Shown here: piece by piece, positions 47,074 to 55,090 of the stretch
How positions within the stretch are numbered: position 1 is the stretch's first letter
How the letters are laid out: each line of letters begins with the position of its first letter
Source of the DNA: Variovorax sp. PAMC28562
GTDB lineage: Bacteria > Pseudomonadota > Gammaproteobacteria > Burkholderiales > Burkholderiaceae_C
Reading direction: 5' to 3'
DNA length: 64,000 nucleotides
NCBI RefSeq assembly: GCF_014303735.1
Contig: NZ_CP060296.1
Coordinates: 3,741,501-3,805,500 of the forward strand
The notes under the pieces: model-generated
What the model was told of the DNA's origin: nothing
Database searches by the model: none
Seen by the model: the letters and a program-made list of their open reading frames with translations, nothing else
Position numbers and translations under genes: made by a program

Positions 47074-47832
47074 ATGAACTTGCCCGCCACACCTGTCGAT
47101 AGAACTCTCTGGCCAAGCCAGGGCTTGGGCGGAGCGGATGTTCGACGCACGTTCGACCTCGCGCGCAGCCTCAAGGCCAACGTACTGGTCGGCGAGGGGC
47201 TGCCGCTCGCGGGCAAGAACCTGGCGCTGTTGCGCGCCACGTCGGCGCCGCAGGACGATTCGGTGTTCCAGGACGCAGCAGCGGCCCTCGGCGCCCGGGT
47301 CGCGGATGTCTGGCTGGGCGACTCGATCGGGCCTCCGGGGAGCGAGTTCCAAAACTTGCCGAAGATGCTCGGCCGCCTTTATGACGCCGTCGATTGCGGG
47401 AGCGTGTCGGCCCTCTCGGCTGCGCAGATCGAAAGCCAGGCAGGCATTCCCGTCTACCGCGGGCTCGAAGGGCATCCCGCTGCGGTGCTGGCCGACCTCA
47501 TGGCGCTGTGCGAGCAGCGCCCGCTCAACGTAGCCGCCGCGGCCAATACAGCCAAGGCAACACTGCTCTTTGTGGGCGACGTGACGACCGGCCGTGGTCG
47601 AAGCTTTCTGCAGGGCGCACGGCAACTCGGCTTCGACGTCCACTCGATGGCCACCCCCGTCGATGCGCTTCAGGATGCGTCGGCAATCGACGCGCCCTTC
47701 GTCGTCGATGCGACCGATACAGAACATTGGCTGCTGGCCGGCCCGGCGGCAAGCGTCGAGGATGCGCAACGAACAGAGAACCATCGCTTCGTGCTGCAGG
47801 CGGTGCTGCTGATCACCCTCCTGGCACGCTGA
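47074..47832 (+). CDS. Ornithine/aspartate carbamoyltransferase-like protein lacking the carbamoyl-phosphate motif
   Basis: 252 residues. The layout follows carbamoyltransferases: GKNLALLRA aligns with the strand before the carbamoyl-phosphate loop, GARVADVWLGDSIGPPG with the cover loop, VPV-like IPVYRGLEGHPAAVLADLMAL with the H-P-x-Q-x-L-aD region, and ATLLFVGDVTTGRGRSFLQGA with the second domain. The S-x-R-T loop that binds carbamoyl phosphate is replaced by SAPQDDS, and the HPCQ motif reads HPAA. The protein is shorter (family about 310). Catalysis is unlikely; a regulatory or ligand-binding role is possible. An FNR-type box precedes it. Confidence 0.65.
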   Translation: MNLPATPVDRTLWPSQGLGGADVRRTFDLARSLKANVLVGEGLPLAGKNLALLRATSAPQDDSVFQDAAAALGARVADVWLGDSIGPPGSEFQNLPKMLGRLYDAVDCGSVSALSAAQIESQAGIPVYRGLEGHPAAVLADLMALCEQRPLNVAAAANTAKATLLFVGDVTTGRGRSFLQGARQLGFDVHSMATPVDALQDASAIDAPFVVDATDTEHWLLAGPAASVEDAQRTENHRFVLQAVLLITLLAR

Positions 47833-47886
47833 ACCTTGCGCTGGAATTTCGCGCTCCGTTCGACCCGATGGCGATGCCGATTTCCC

Positions 47887-47935
47887 TTGATCTTTATCAA
47901 GCTCGGCCAAAAGACGGCTTCCATACTGACGCCAC
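47887..47935 (+). promoter_or_regulatory. Class II FNR-type promoter of the stress-protein/phosphoketolase genes
   Basis: Perfect FNR box TTGAT-CTTT-ATCAA (47887-47900, centre 47893.5). A -10 hexamer CATACT lies at 47922-47927. A start near 47935 would place the box at -41.5, the textbook class II position. The gene begins at 47982, giving a short leader with AAGAG before the ATG. Confidence 0.75.
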
Positions 47936-47981
47936 CGACTTCATCTCACTCACGGCCCCCTATTTCAGAAAAGAGCGCGCC

Positions 47982-48509
47982 ATGTACCAAAAGATCCTGG
48001 TTCCCATCGACGGCAGTGCGACCTCCGCACGCGGCCTCGACGAAGCGATTCAACTGGCCAAACTGACCGGTGGCCGGCTCCGGCTGATCCACGTGACCGA
48101 TGAACTGTCGGCCGGCTTTGCCATGGAGTGCTACGCGGGCTCGGGCGAATGGCTGACAGTCGTGCGCGAAAACGGCGCCAAGCTTCTTGAAGAAGCGACC
48201 TCGACCGTCAAGGCGGCCGGCGTACCGGTCGACTCCGTGTTGCTCGACGGCCTCGCCGCCACGGTTGAACTGCTCGTGACCACGCAGGCGACGTCGTGGG
48301 GAGCGGATCTGATCGTGCTCGGTACGCACGGACGCCGTGGCGTCGGGCGTGCGTTTCTCGGTAGCAGCGCCGAGCAGGTGCTGCGCCAGTCACCGGTGCC
48401 GGTGCTGCTCGTGCGTGCACCCGAAGTTCCGGACGCGCCCACGAAGACCGCTGCATCGAGCCAGGCAGTGCACACCAAGTTGCCGTCTGCCGCACTGTCG
48501 ATCGAGTAA
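47982..48509 (+). CDS. Universal stress protein (UspA family)
   Basis: 175 residues. [20 protein letters not shown] at the N-terminus and [20 protein letters not shown] near 115-135 give the ATP-binding G-2x-G-9x-G-S/T motif. VPVLLVR closes the fold. A 30-residue Ala/Ser/Thr tail is extra. Such proteins are induced under low oxygen and energy stress. It is followed after 16 nt by the phosphoketolase gene under the same FNR-type promoter. Confidence 0.9.
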   Translation: MYQKILVPIDGSATSARGLDEAIQLAKLTGGRLRLIHVTDELSAGFAMECYAGSGEWLTVVRENGAKLLEEATSTVKAAGVPVDSVLLDGLAATVELLVTTQATSWGADLIVLGTHGRRGVGRAFLGSSAEQVLRQSPVPVLLVRAPEVPDAPTKTAASSQAVHTKLPSAALSIE

Positions 48510-48525
48510 CCCCGGAACCCTGCCC

Positions 48526-50922
48526 ATGTCCTTGCCAATGTCCTTGCCCATGCCGACCGCGAACCCCACGGATTTCTCCCAGCTCGACGCCTGGTGGCGT
48601 GCCGCCAATTACCTATCGGTCGGCCAGGTCTACCTGATGGGCAACGCCTTGCTGCGCGAGCCACTGACGCTGGCGCACATCAAGCCGCGGCTGCTCGGGC
48701 ATTGGGGCACCACGCCGGGCCTCAACTTCGTCTACGCGCACATGAACCGCGCCATCGTCGCCCGCGACCTCAATGCGATCTTCATCGCGGGTCCGGGCCA
48801 CGGCGGTCCTGGCGTGGTGGCCAACACCTACCTCGAAGGCACCTACAGCGAGGTGTATTCGCAGGTCACGCAAAACGCCGAAGGCATCCAGCGGCTCTTC
48901 AAGCAGTTCTCGTTTCCGGGTGGCATCCCGAGCCACGTCGCGCCTGAAACGCCGGGCTCGATCCATGAAGGCGGCGAGCTCGGCTATTCGCTGCTTCACG
49001 CGTACGGGGCGGTGTTCGACAACCCCGACCTCATCGCCTGCTGTGTGGTCGGCGATGGCGAGGCCGAGACCGGTGCACTGGCAGCCAGCTGGCACTCCAA
49101 CAAGTTCCTGAACCCCACACGCGACGGCGCGGTGCTGCCCATCCTTCACCTGAACGGTTACAAGATCGCCGGCCCGACCGTGCTGGCACGCATCGGCGAC
49201 GAGCAGCTGACCCAGCTCATGCGGGGCTACGGCTACGAGCCGCACTTCGTGTCCGGCCACGAGCCGCTGGCCATGCATGCGGCAATGGCCGCCGCGCTCG
49301 ATGCATCGCTCGATGCGATCTGCGCCATCCAGACCGAAGCCCGCTCCGATGGCTTCAAGAAACGCCATCGCTGGCCGATGATCGTGCTGCGCTCGCCCAA
49401 GGGCTGGACCGGCCCGAAGGTGGTCGATGGCGTGCCGATCGAAGGCACGTTCCGCGCGCACCAGGTGCCGCTCACCGGCTTCGTCGAGAACCCGTCGCAT
49501 GTGCAAATCCTCGAAAACTGGATGCGCAGCTACAAGCCCGAAGAGCTGTTCGACGAGGCCGGCACGCTGCGCCCCGAGATCGCGTCGTTCGCACCCAAGG
49601 CCTTGCGCCGCATGAGCGCCAATCCGCACACCAACGGCGGCCTGCTGCTGAAAGACCTGGCGTTGCCGGACTTTCGCGACTACGCCGTGGCCGTGCCGCA
49701 GCCCGGTGCCAGCATCGCCGAAGCCACACGCATCACCGGCGCCTTCTTGCGCGACGTGATGCGCATGAACGACGTCAACAGCAACTTCCGCGTGATGGGC
49801 CCGGACGAAACCGCATCGAACCGGCTCGGCGCGCTGTTCGAGGTGACCGACCGCACCTCGACCGCCGAAGTCGAGCCCGGGGACGACCACGTCGGCGCCG
49901 ATGGCCGTGTGATGGAAGTGCTGAGCGAGCACCTGTGCCAGGGCTGGCTCGAAGGCTATCTGCTGACCGGCCGCCACGGCCTCTTCTCCTGCTACGAAGC
50001 CTTTATCCACATCATCGATTCGATGTTCAACCAGCACGCGAAGTGGTTGAAGGTGACGCGCCACATTCCATGGCGCCGGCCCATTGCGTCGCTCAACTAT
50101 CTGCTCACCAGCCACGTCTGGCAGCAAGACCACAACGGCTTCAGTCACCAGGACCCGGGCTTCATCGACCACGTCGTCAACAAGAAGGCCGAGGTGGTGC
50201 GCGTGTACCTGCCACCCGACGCCAACACCCTGCTTTCGGTGGTCGACCATTGCCTGCGCAGCCGCAACTACGTGAACGTGATCGTCGCCGGCAAGCCGCC
50301 AGAGGCGCAGTGGCTCGACATCGATGCGGCTGCCCGCCACTGCAAGATCGGCATGGGCATCTGGGACTGGGCCAGCAACGACGACGGCGTTGCGCCCGAC
50401 GTGGTCATGGCCTGCGCCGGCGATGTGCCGACGCTCGAGACGCTGGCGGCGGTCGACCTGCTGCGTCGCCAGTTGCCCGACCTGAAAGTGCGTGTCGTCA
50501 ACGTGGTCGACCTGATGGCGTTGGAGTCGCCGACCAGCCACCCGCATGGCCTGTCGGATGCGGCATTCGACTCGATCTTCACGACCGATGCGCCCGTCAT
50601 CTTCGCCTTCCACGGCTATCCGTCGCTGATCCATCGCCTGACCTACAAGCGCACCAACCACCGCAATTTCCATGTGCACGGCTACCAGGAAGAAGGCACC
50701 ACCACCACGCCGTTCGACATGACCGTGCTGAACGAACTCGACCGCTTCCATCTGGCGGCCGATGCCATCGACCGGGTCGATCGCGTGCGCAACAGCGCCG
50801 GCCATGTGCAGCAGCATCTGCGCGACCGCTTGCTGGAACACCGCGCTTTCATCACGGAGCACGGCATCGACATGCCGGACATCCTCGGGTGGACGTGGCC
50901 GGCGCATCCGGTCGCGCCCTGA
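48526..50922 (+). CDS. xfp: Xylulose-5-phosphate/fructose-6-phosphate phosphoketolase
   Basis: 798 residues, full family length. [43 protein letters not shown] near 90-110 and the thiamine diphosphate motif [19 protein letters not shown] near 175. ETASNRL near 425, [13 protein letters not shown] near 487, and [19 protein letters not shown] near 530 are conserved. It splits xylulose 5-phosphate (and perhaps fructose 6-phosphate) with phosphate to acetyl phosphate plus an aldose phosphate, an oxygen-independent carbon and ATP route. No acetate kinase gene is adjacent. Start region holds a duplicated 12-bp unit (MSLPMSLPM), so 48526, 48538 or 48550 could be used. Confidence 0.93.
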   Translation: MSLPMSLPMPTANPTDFSQLDAWWRAANYLSVGQVYLMGNALLREPLTLAHIKPRLLGHWGTTPGLNFVYAHMNRAIVARDLNAIFIAGPGHGGPGVVANTYLEGTYSEVYSQVTQNAEGIQRLFKQFSFPGGIPSHVAPETPGSIHEGGELGYSLLHAYGAVFDNPDLIACCVVGDGEAETGALAASWHSNKFLNPTRDGAVLPILHLNGYKIAGPTVLARIGDEQLTQLMRGYGYEPHFVSGHEPLAMHAAMAAALDASLDAICAIQTEARSDGFKKRHRWPMIVLRSPKGWTGPKVVDGVPIEGTFRAHQVPLTGFVENPSHVQILENWMRSYKPEELFDEAGTLRPEIASFAPKALRRMSANPHTNGGLLLKDLALPDFRDYAVAVPQPGASIAEATRITGAFLRDVMRMNDVNSNFRVMGPDETASNRLGALFEVTDRTSTAEVEPGDDHVGADGRVMEVLSEHLCQGWLEGYLLTGRHGLFSCYEAFIHIIDSMFNQHAKWLKVTRHIPWRRPIASLNYLLTSHVWQQDHNGFSHQDPGFIDHVVNKKAEVVRVYLPPDANTLLSVVDHCLRSRNYVNVIVAGKPPEAQWLDIDAAARHCKIGMGIWDWASNDDGVAPDVVMACAGDVPTLETLAAVDLLRRQLPDLKVRVVNVVDLMALESPTSHPHGLSDAAFDSIFTTDAPVIFAFHGYPSLIHRLTYKRTNHRNFHVHGYQEEGTTTTPFDMTVLNELDRFHLAADAIDRVDRVRNSAGHVQQHLRDRLLEHRAFITEHGIDMPDILGWTWPAHPVAP

Positions 50923-50938
50923 AAGCAAGGAGAAGATC

Positions 50939-51235
50939 ATGCCCATGGACCTGTTGCGCCGGCTCCGCTGCTCGCTGCTTCCGATCGACCTGCACGCGCA
51001 AAGCGACATCGAGAAGTGCATCGTGCTGCGCATGTCGCACCTGATCGACGCCGATCTGCCGCCGTTGCGGCATGGGGCGGGGCACACGATCTACTCCGGG
51101 CACGCGACGGTCATGCAAATCACGGCGCTGGGCTTGGCCGCCCTGAAGCGCGATGAGGTCGCGGTGGCCTCCAAAGCGGCTCCGACCACCATACCTCCCG
51201 CAGTGGGCCCGTCGCCGATCGTTGCCGGCCGATGA
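50939..51235 (+). CDS. Small hypothetical protein downstream of xfp
   Basis: 98 residues, not recognised. AAGGAG at 50927-50932 fits the ATG at 50939, 16 nt after xfp, so it is probably the last gene of that operon. The N-terminus (MDLLRRLRCSLLPIDLHAQS) is followed by a helical region with Cys and His (EKCIVLRMSHLIDADLPPLRHGAGH) and an Ala/Pro-rich tail. The tail overlaps where a broken regulator begins on the other strand, so its C-terminus may be of recent origin. Confidence 0.62.
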   Translation: MPMDLLRRLRCSLLPIDLHAQSDIEKCIVLRMSHLIDADLPPLRHGAGHTIYSGHATVMQITALGLAALKRDEVAVASKAAPTTIPPAVGPSPIVAGR

Positions 51236-51269
51236 CTTCCGTGAGCGCAGCGCAAGGCCGCGTCGTCGC

Positions 51270-51467
51270 GGGCCGCGAACCGCCGACCGACGCCGCACCC
51301 ACCGTCGATTCGGCGATTCGAGCTGGCGCGCGATCAACTTGTTGGGCAGACCACGGGTCGCCGCGCGGTACACGTCCATCTGCCGCACGGTGAGGTTCGA
51401 GAGACGCGGGTCGGTTAGATGCGAGTCGAGCAGCACCAGATCGAAAGGTGTGCGCTGCACCGGGCAC
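51270..51467 (-). pseudogene. LuxR/NarL-type response regulator remnant
   Basis: Minus-strand frame reads PFDLVLLDSHLTD, the phospho-acceptor strand of a receiver. It is joined directly to LSNLTVRQMDVYRAATRG and LPNKLIARQLE, the first helices of a LuxR-type HTH. About 100 residues between them are missing. After QLE one base is lost: the expected LAESTV continues only in another frame. Both lesions mark a dead gene. It probably was the response regulator of this stress island. Confidence 0.7.
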
Positions 51468-51496
51468 GCCCCGGTTTGCCGATTACGATCGGCGCG

Positions 51497-51742
51497 ATGG
51501 ATGACCTGGCTGCACTTCAATCGCTCGGACTCGAGTTGCCGAGCCCGGCGTACATCGTGGGTGCCATCGTTTTCGGGCTGGTCGGGTGGGTCGCATTCCG
51601 CTACGGGCGCAAGCAGAAGAAGCCGCGTACCTTGTGGCTCGGCGTCGCGCTGATGCTCTATCCATATGCGATATCGCGCACCTGGATGCTGTACGCGGTC
51701 GGCGTTGCGTTGTGCGCGGGGCTGGTGCTGGATCGGAGCTGA
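51497..51742 (+). CDS. Small conserved-looking membrane protein
   Basis: 81 residues. Two or three hydrophobic segments: YIVGAIVFGLVGWVAFRYG near 17-35, TLWLGVALMLYPYAI near 44-58 and LYAVGVALCAGLVL near 65-78. A basic loop (GRKQKKPRT) sits between the first two, so the N-terminus probably faces the periplasm. Composition and topology argue for a real inner-membrane protein of unknown function. No Shine-Dalgarno is clear; in-frame TG-type starts further upstream are possible. Confidence 0.62.
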   Translation: MDDLAALQSLGLELPSPAYIVGAIVFGLVGWVAFRYGRKQKKPRTLWLGVALMLYPYAISRTWMLYAVGVALCAGLVLDRS

Positions 51743-51796
51743 GGCGCAGTCCGGCACTACGAACAACATCTGCTTTCTGCACCCACCTTGGCTCAT

Positions 51797-51842
51797 GCCT
51801 TTGCCTTTGCCTTTTTCTTTGTCTTTGCCTTTGCCTTTGCCT
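51797..51842 (+). repeat. Imperfect TTTGCC hexanucleotide tract
   Basis: About eight units of TTTGCC/TTTGTC/TTTTTC in a row, 68 bp upstream of the SET gene. Pyrimidine-rich. It lies in the leader region of that gene and outside any supported coding frame. Confidence 0.8.
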
Positions 51843-51909
51843 CTCGTCCTCCACTCTTTGCCCGCCGACCGCTTGTCGGAATGGGCCGTTTTTTGCTTTC
51901 CTCATCTTC

Positions 51910-52374
51910 ATGAATCAGATCGATCTCACCGCCCTCTCACTCCCCGGCGTGGAAGTCCATGACAGCGGCGTTCACGGACTCGGCGCCTTCGCATCGCAAG
52001 ACTTGCCAGTCGGCACCAAACTGGGCCAGTACGCGGGCCGCCGCTACAGCGCCGAACAGGCCGAGGCGGTGGACTGGGACTCCAGCCTCACCTATCTCTT
52101 CGGCCTCTCGGACGGCACGCTGATCGACGGCGCCGATGGCGGCAACGCGACGCGGCACCTCAACCATGCATGCGAGCCCAACTGCGAGGCGGTCGAGGTC
52201 CAGCGAAAGGGGCGCCGTATCGTGCTCGAAGTGCGCACCATCAAGCCGGTGCGTGCGGGCGACGAACTCTTCATCGACTACGCGCTCACCGTCGATGAGT
52301 CGGAGCCCCGCACGGGCTACCCGTGCTACTGCAAATCGGCGGGGTGCCGCGGCACGCTGCTCGGGCCGGTCTGA
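51910..52374 (+). CDS. SET-domain protein-lysine methyltransferase-like protein
   Basis: 154 residues, a compact SET domain. GVHGLGAFASQDLPVGTKLGQY at the start, RHLNHACEPNCEA near 75 (the pseudoknot NH-x-C-x-PN) and DELFIDYAL near 118. The post-SET zinc motif is CYCKSAGCRGTLLG at the end. AdoMet-dependent lysine methylation of a protein is the expected activity; bacterial targets are mostly unknown. Similar free SET proteins occur across Proteobacteria. The leader holds a hexanucleotide repeat. Convergent with the ABC operon. Confidence 0.88.
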   Translation: MNQIDLTALSLPGVEVHDSGVHGLGAFASQDLPVGTKLGQYAGRRYSAEQAEAVDWDSSLTYLFGLSDGTLIDGADGGNATRHLNHACEPNCEAVEVQRKGRRIVLEVRTIKPVRAGDELFIDYALTVDESEPRTGYPCYCKSAGCRGTLLGPV

Positions 52375-52415
52375 CTTGGTGAGCACCGGCGCCTAACGGC
52401 GTCAGTGAATCGGCG

Positions 52416-53975
52416 TCAGTGGATCGCCGCGTACATGATCTTTTCCTGCGTCGCCTCGATCGCCGAAAACTCCGTCACCACCTTGCCCTGCTTGGCGACC
52501 AGGATGCGGTCCGACAACGCCAGCACCTCGGGCAAGTAGGACGAGATCACCACCACAGCCTTGCCGGCGTCGGCCAGCCGGTTGATCTCTGCATGGATCT
52601 CGGCGATGGCGCCCACGTCGACGCCGCGGGTCGGCTCGTCGAAGATGATGATGTCGGGGTCCTGCACCAGCGACTTGGCGATCACCACCTTCTGCTGGTT
52701 GCCGCCGGAGAGTTCGATTACCTTCACGTCCTTGCTGATCGCGCGCACATTCAAGAGCTTGATCCAGTGCTCCCCCACCGCCTTGGCCTTGGCACCCGAC
52801 ACCACGCCGAAAGCGCTGCCGAGCTTTCCCAGCCAGCCCATGTAGATGTTTTGCGAGATCGACATGGTCTCGAAGAAGCCTTCGATCTTTCGGTCTTCGG
52901 TGATGTAGGCAATGCCGTCGCGCACCGCCGATCGCGCGACCTTGTAACGCACCGGCTTGCCGCGCAGCAGCACCTCGCCGCCGTGGAAGAAATCGCGCTT
53001 GATGAGCCCGGCCACCACCTTGAAGGTTTCTGTACGGCCGGCACCGACGAGCCCGAATACGCCGGTAATCTGGCCCGCGAAGACCGACAGCGAGTTGTTC
53101 TTGACCATCGACGCCATGCGCAGATTGCGCACCGACAGCAGGCATTCGCCACGTGGCCGCACCGTCGTCTTCTTCTGGCCATAGAGCGTTTGCGACAGGT
53201 CACGCCCGACCATCGCCTGCACGATGCGCGTGCGGTCGAAATTCTTCTTGTCGTCGGTCACCACGTGATGGCCGTCGCGCAGCACGGTGATGCGGTCGGC
53301 CAGCAGCAGCGCCTCCTCGAGTGCGTGCGAAATGAAGATGATCGAAACGCCGCGCGCTTTCAAGTTGAAGATCAGGTCGAAGAAGTACTTCTTTTCTTCC
53401 GGTGTCAGGCTGGCGGTCGGCTCGTCGAAGATGATGATGCGGGCCTGGTGCAGCACCGCGCGGGCGATCTCCACCATCTGCTTCTTGGCCGCGCCGAGCA
53501 TGCCGACCGTCGCGGTCGGATCGACGTCGAAGTTGAGCGACTGCAGGAACTGCTGCGCCGAGATGTAGACGCCGCGCAGGCGGTTGTAGAAAGCCTCTTG
53601 CCCCAGATAGAGGTTCTGTGCGACCGTCATCGTCGGCACCAGGCTCGTCTCCTGGAACACCATCGCGATGCCGCGATGCCGCGCTTCGAGTGGCGTGCGC
53701 AACTCGACCGGTTGCCCTTCCACCAGCATCTGCCCGCCCGACAGCGGCACCACGCCGGCCATCACCTTGGTCAGCGTCGACTTGCCGGCGCCGTTCTCGC
53801 CGAGCAGCGCATGGATCTCGCCCCGCCGCAGCGTGAACGACACGTCTTCGATGGCGGGTACGCCGGCATATTTCTTGGTGGCGGCGCGCAGTTCGAGAAC
53901 GATGTCTTCGGCGGCGGAAGGTGCGGATGCGGCGGCCACAGCGGCAGCCTCTGCAGCGTTGATCAAGTCGGTCAT
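52416..53975 (-). CDS. CUT2-type sugar ABC transporter ATPase (two ABC domains)
   Basis: 519 residues. Domain 1 (about 28-260): Walker A GENGAGKST, Walker B IIIFDEPTAS; its signature is degenerate (MLGAAKKQM instead of LSxGQ). Domain 2 (about 285-519): Walker A GLVGAGRTE without Lys, as normal for RbsA-like proteins, signature LSGGNQQKV, Walker B IIIFDEPTRG. It powers the importer formed by the two permeases upstream. Last gene of the operon, overlapping the propeller gene by ATGA. An Ala-rich N-terminus (about 8-22) is extra. Confidence 0.9.
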   Translation of the reverse strand: MTDLINAAEAAAVAAASAPSAAEDIVLELRAATKKYAGVPAIEDVSFTLRRGEIHALLGENGAGKSTLTKVMAGVVPLSGGQMLVEGQPVELRTPLEARHRGIAMVFQETSLVPTMTVAQNLYLGQEAFYNRLRGVYISAQQFLQSLNFDVDPTATVGMLGAAKKQMVEIARAVLHQARIIIFDEPTASLTPEEKKYFFDLIFNLKARGVSIIFISHALEEALLLADRITVLRDGHHVVTDDKKNFDRTRIVQAMVGRDLSQTLYGQKKTTVRPRGECLLSVRNLRMASMVKNNSLSVFAGQITGVFGLVGAGRTETFKVVAGLIKRDFFHGGEVLLRGKPVRYKVARSAVRDGIAYITEDRKIEGFFETMSISQNIYMGWLGKLGSAFGVVSGAKAKAVGEHWIKLLNVRAISKDVKVIELSGGNQQKVVIAKSLVQDPDIIIFDEPTRGVDVGAIAEIHAEINRLADAGKAVVVISSYLPEVLALSDRILVAKQGKVVTEFSAIEATQEKIMYAAIH

Positions 53976-55090
53976 TGCATCGCTCCTGGGCCGGTCAACG
54001 GCACGCGCAGCAATCGCCCGCTGCCTCTCGATGCAGCGTACAGCGCACCGCCGAACTCGACGACTGCGGTGATGCCGTGGTGCTGGCCGTCGACCTGGCT
54101 GTGCAGCGACTCTGTGGTGTGCCCCTGTGCATCGACGTGCAGCACCAGCCCGTAAGAGCGCGGCGGCGCCCACGGCTTGAGCACGCCCATCTGCTTGACG
54201 CCGGCGCCCTGCAACGGCTCCAGGTAACTGGTGCCGGATCGCAGCGACGGCGCGACCCAGTAGCGCGGGTCGACGCTTTCGAGCATGCGCGTGCGGTAGG
54301 CGTCTTCACGCAGCACGAACTCGACGAGCTGCGTGCGGCAGACGAAGCACGTCAGCCAGAAGCCGCCGCGTGCGGCAGGCGCCATGCGCGAGGGGTAGCC
54401 AGGCAGGTCGGCGAGCACGGCCTGCGCCCCGGCTTGCGCGACGCGGTGCCGCCAGCTCTCGCTGTAGAGCACGCTGGCCGCGCGCCCTTGCGGCAACACG
54501 CCGTACGCATGTTGCAGCCGGCTTGCCAGGAGTTCGGCGCTGCCTGATCCGCCCTCCGTGCCGACGTGCCAGCGTCCGACGCGGCCGGTTTGGCCTTTTT
54601 CCATCAGGTCGCGGCACCAGTCGTCCGGGTCGTGCCGGGTCGATCCATCGGTGAAGAGAACGCTGTCGTCGGCTTCGAACGAGAGCGCATTCACACTGTT
54701 CAACGGCACATCGCCGAGACGATCGAGCACCGCGATCTCGGTCAGGCTTGTCGCTCCTTTGCGGGCGACCGAAAGCAACACAATCCGCTTTCCGGCCAGC
54801 GCCACGGCCAGCAGATTCGCGGACCGTACGGCAAGTGCGGTGATGTTCGCATCGAAGCGCTGCACCTCGACCATGCGACCGGCTTCGAGCACGTACAGCA
54901 CTGGGCCGGCGCTCGCAAAAAAAGCGCGGCCGTCAGTGGCAAGGTCATCGATGTCGGGCAGCGTCGCGACCACCTCGGCATCGTCGAGCGCCCGATTGGG
55001 CTTGAGCGCGCCGTCCATGACCGGCACGGTGATGGCGGCGTCGCCGCGGCCCAGCACGCGATCGCTGAATTGACGGATGGTGTCGAACAT
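53972..55090 (-). CDS. SMP-30/strictosidine-synthase-like beta-propeller protein
   Basis: 372 residues. Propeller blades are suggested by repeated strand pairs, with GDVPLNSVNALSFEADDSVLF near 135, DLPGYPSRMAPAARGGFWL near 235 and VLYSESWRHRVAQA. The same phrases (DLPGYP, GFWL/NYWLA, xxESWRxxV/AETWGCCV) occur in the fused domain of the adjacent permease gene, so the two are paralogues. SMP-30 relatives are lactonases or esterases with a metal-bound active site. No signal peptide, so cytosolic. It overlaps the permease stop by one base (TGATG). Confidence 0.75.
   Translation of the reverse strand: MFDTIRQFSDRVLGRGDAAITVPVMDGALKPNRALDDAEVVATLPDIDDLATDGRAFFASAGPVLYVLEAGRMVEVQRFDANITALAVRSANLLAVALAGKRIVLLSVARKGATSLTEIAVLDRLGDVPLNSVNALSFEADDSVLFTDGSTRHDPDDWCRDLMEKGQTGRVGRWHVGTEGGSGSAELLASRLQHAYGVLPQGRAASVLYSESWRHRVAQAGAQAVLADLPGYPSRMAPAARGGFWLTCFVCRTQLVEFVLREDAYRTRMLESVDPRYWVAPSLRSGTSYLEPLQGAGVKQMGVLKPWAPPRSYGLVLHVDAQGHTTESLHSQVDGQHHGITAVVEFGGALYAASRGSGRLLRVPLTGPGAMQ

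Noticed and set aside
47074..47832. Functional ornithine carbamoyltransferase (argF/arcB)
   Set aside because: The carbamoyl-phosphate loop and the HPCQ motif are missing, and no other arginine genes are nearby.
48613..51087. Open frame of 824 codons on the minus strand
   Set aside because: It is antisense to the phosphoketolase gene, which has every catalytic motif. The antisense product is composition-biased.
52419..54155. Open frame of 578 codons on the plus strand
   Set aside because: It is antisense to the ABC ATPase, has an Arg/His/Asp/Leu-rich composition and no recognisable domain.
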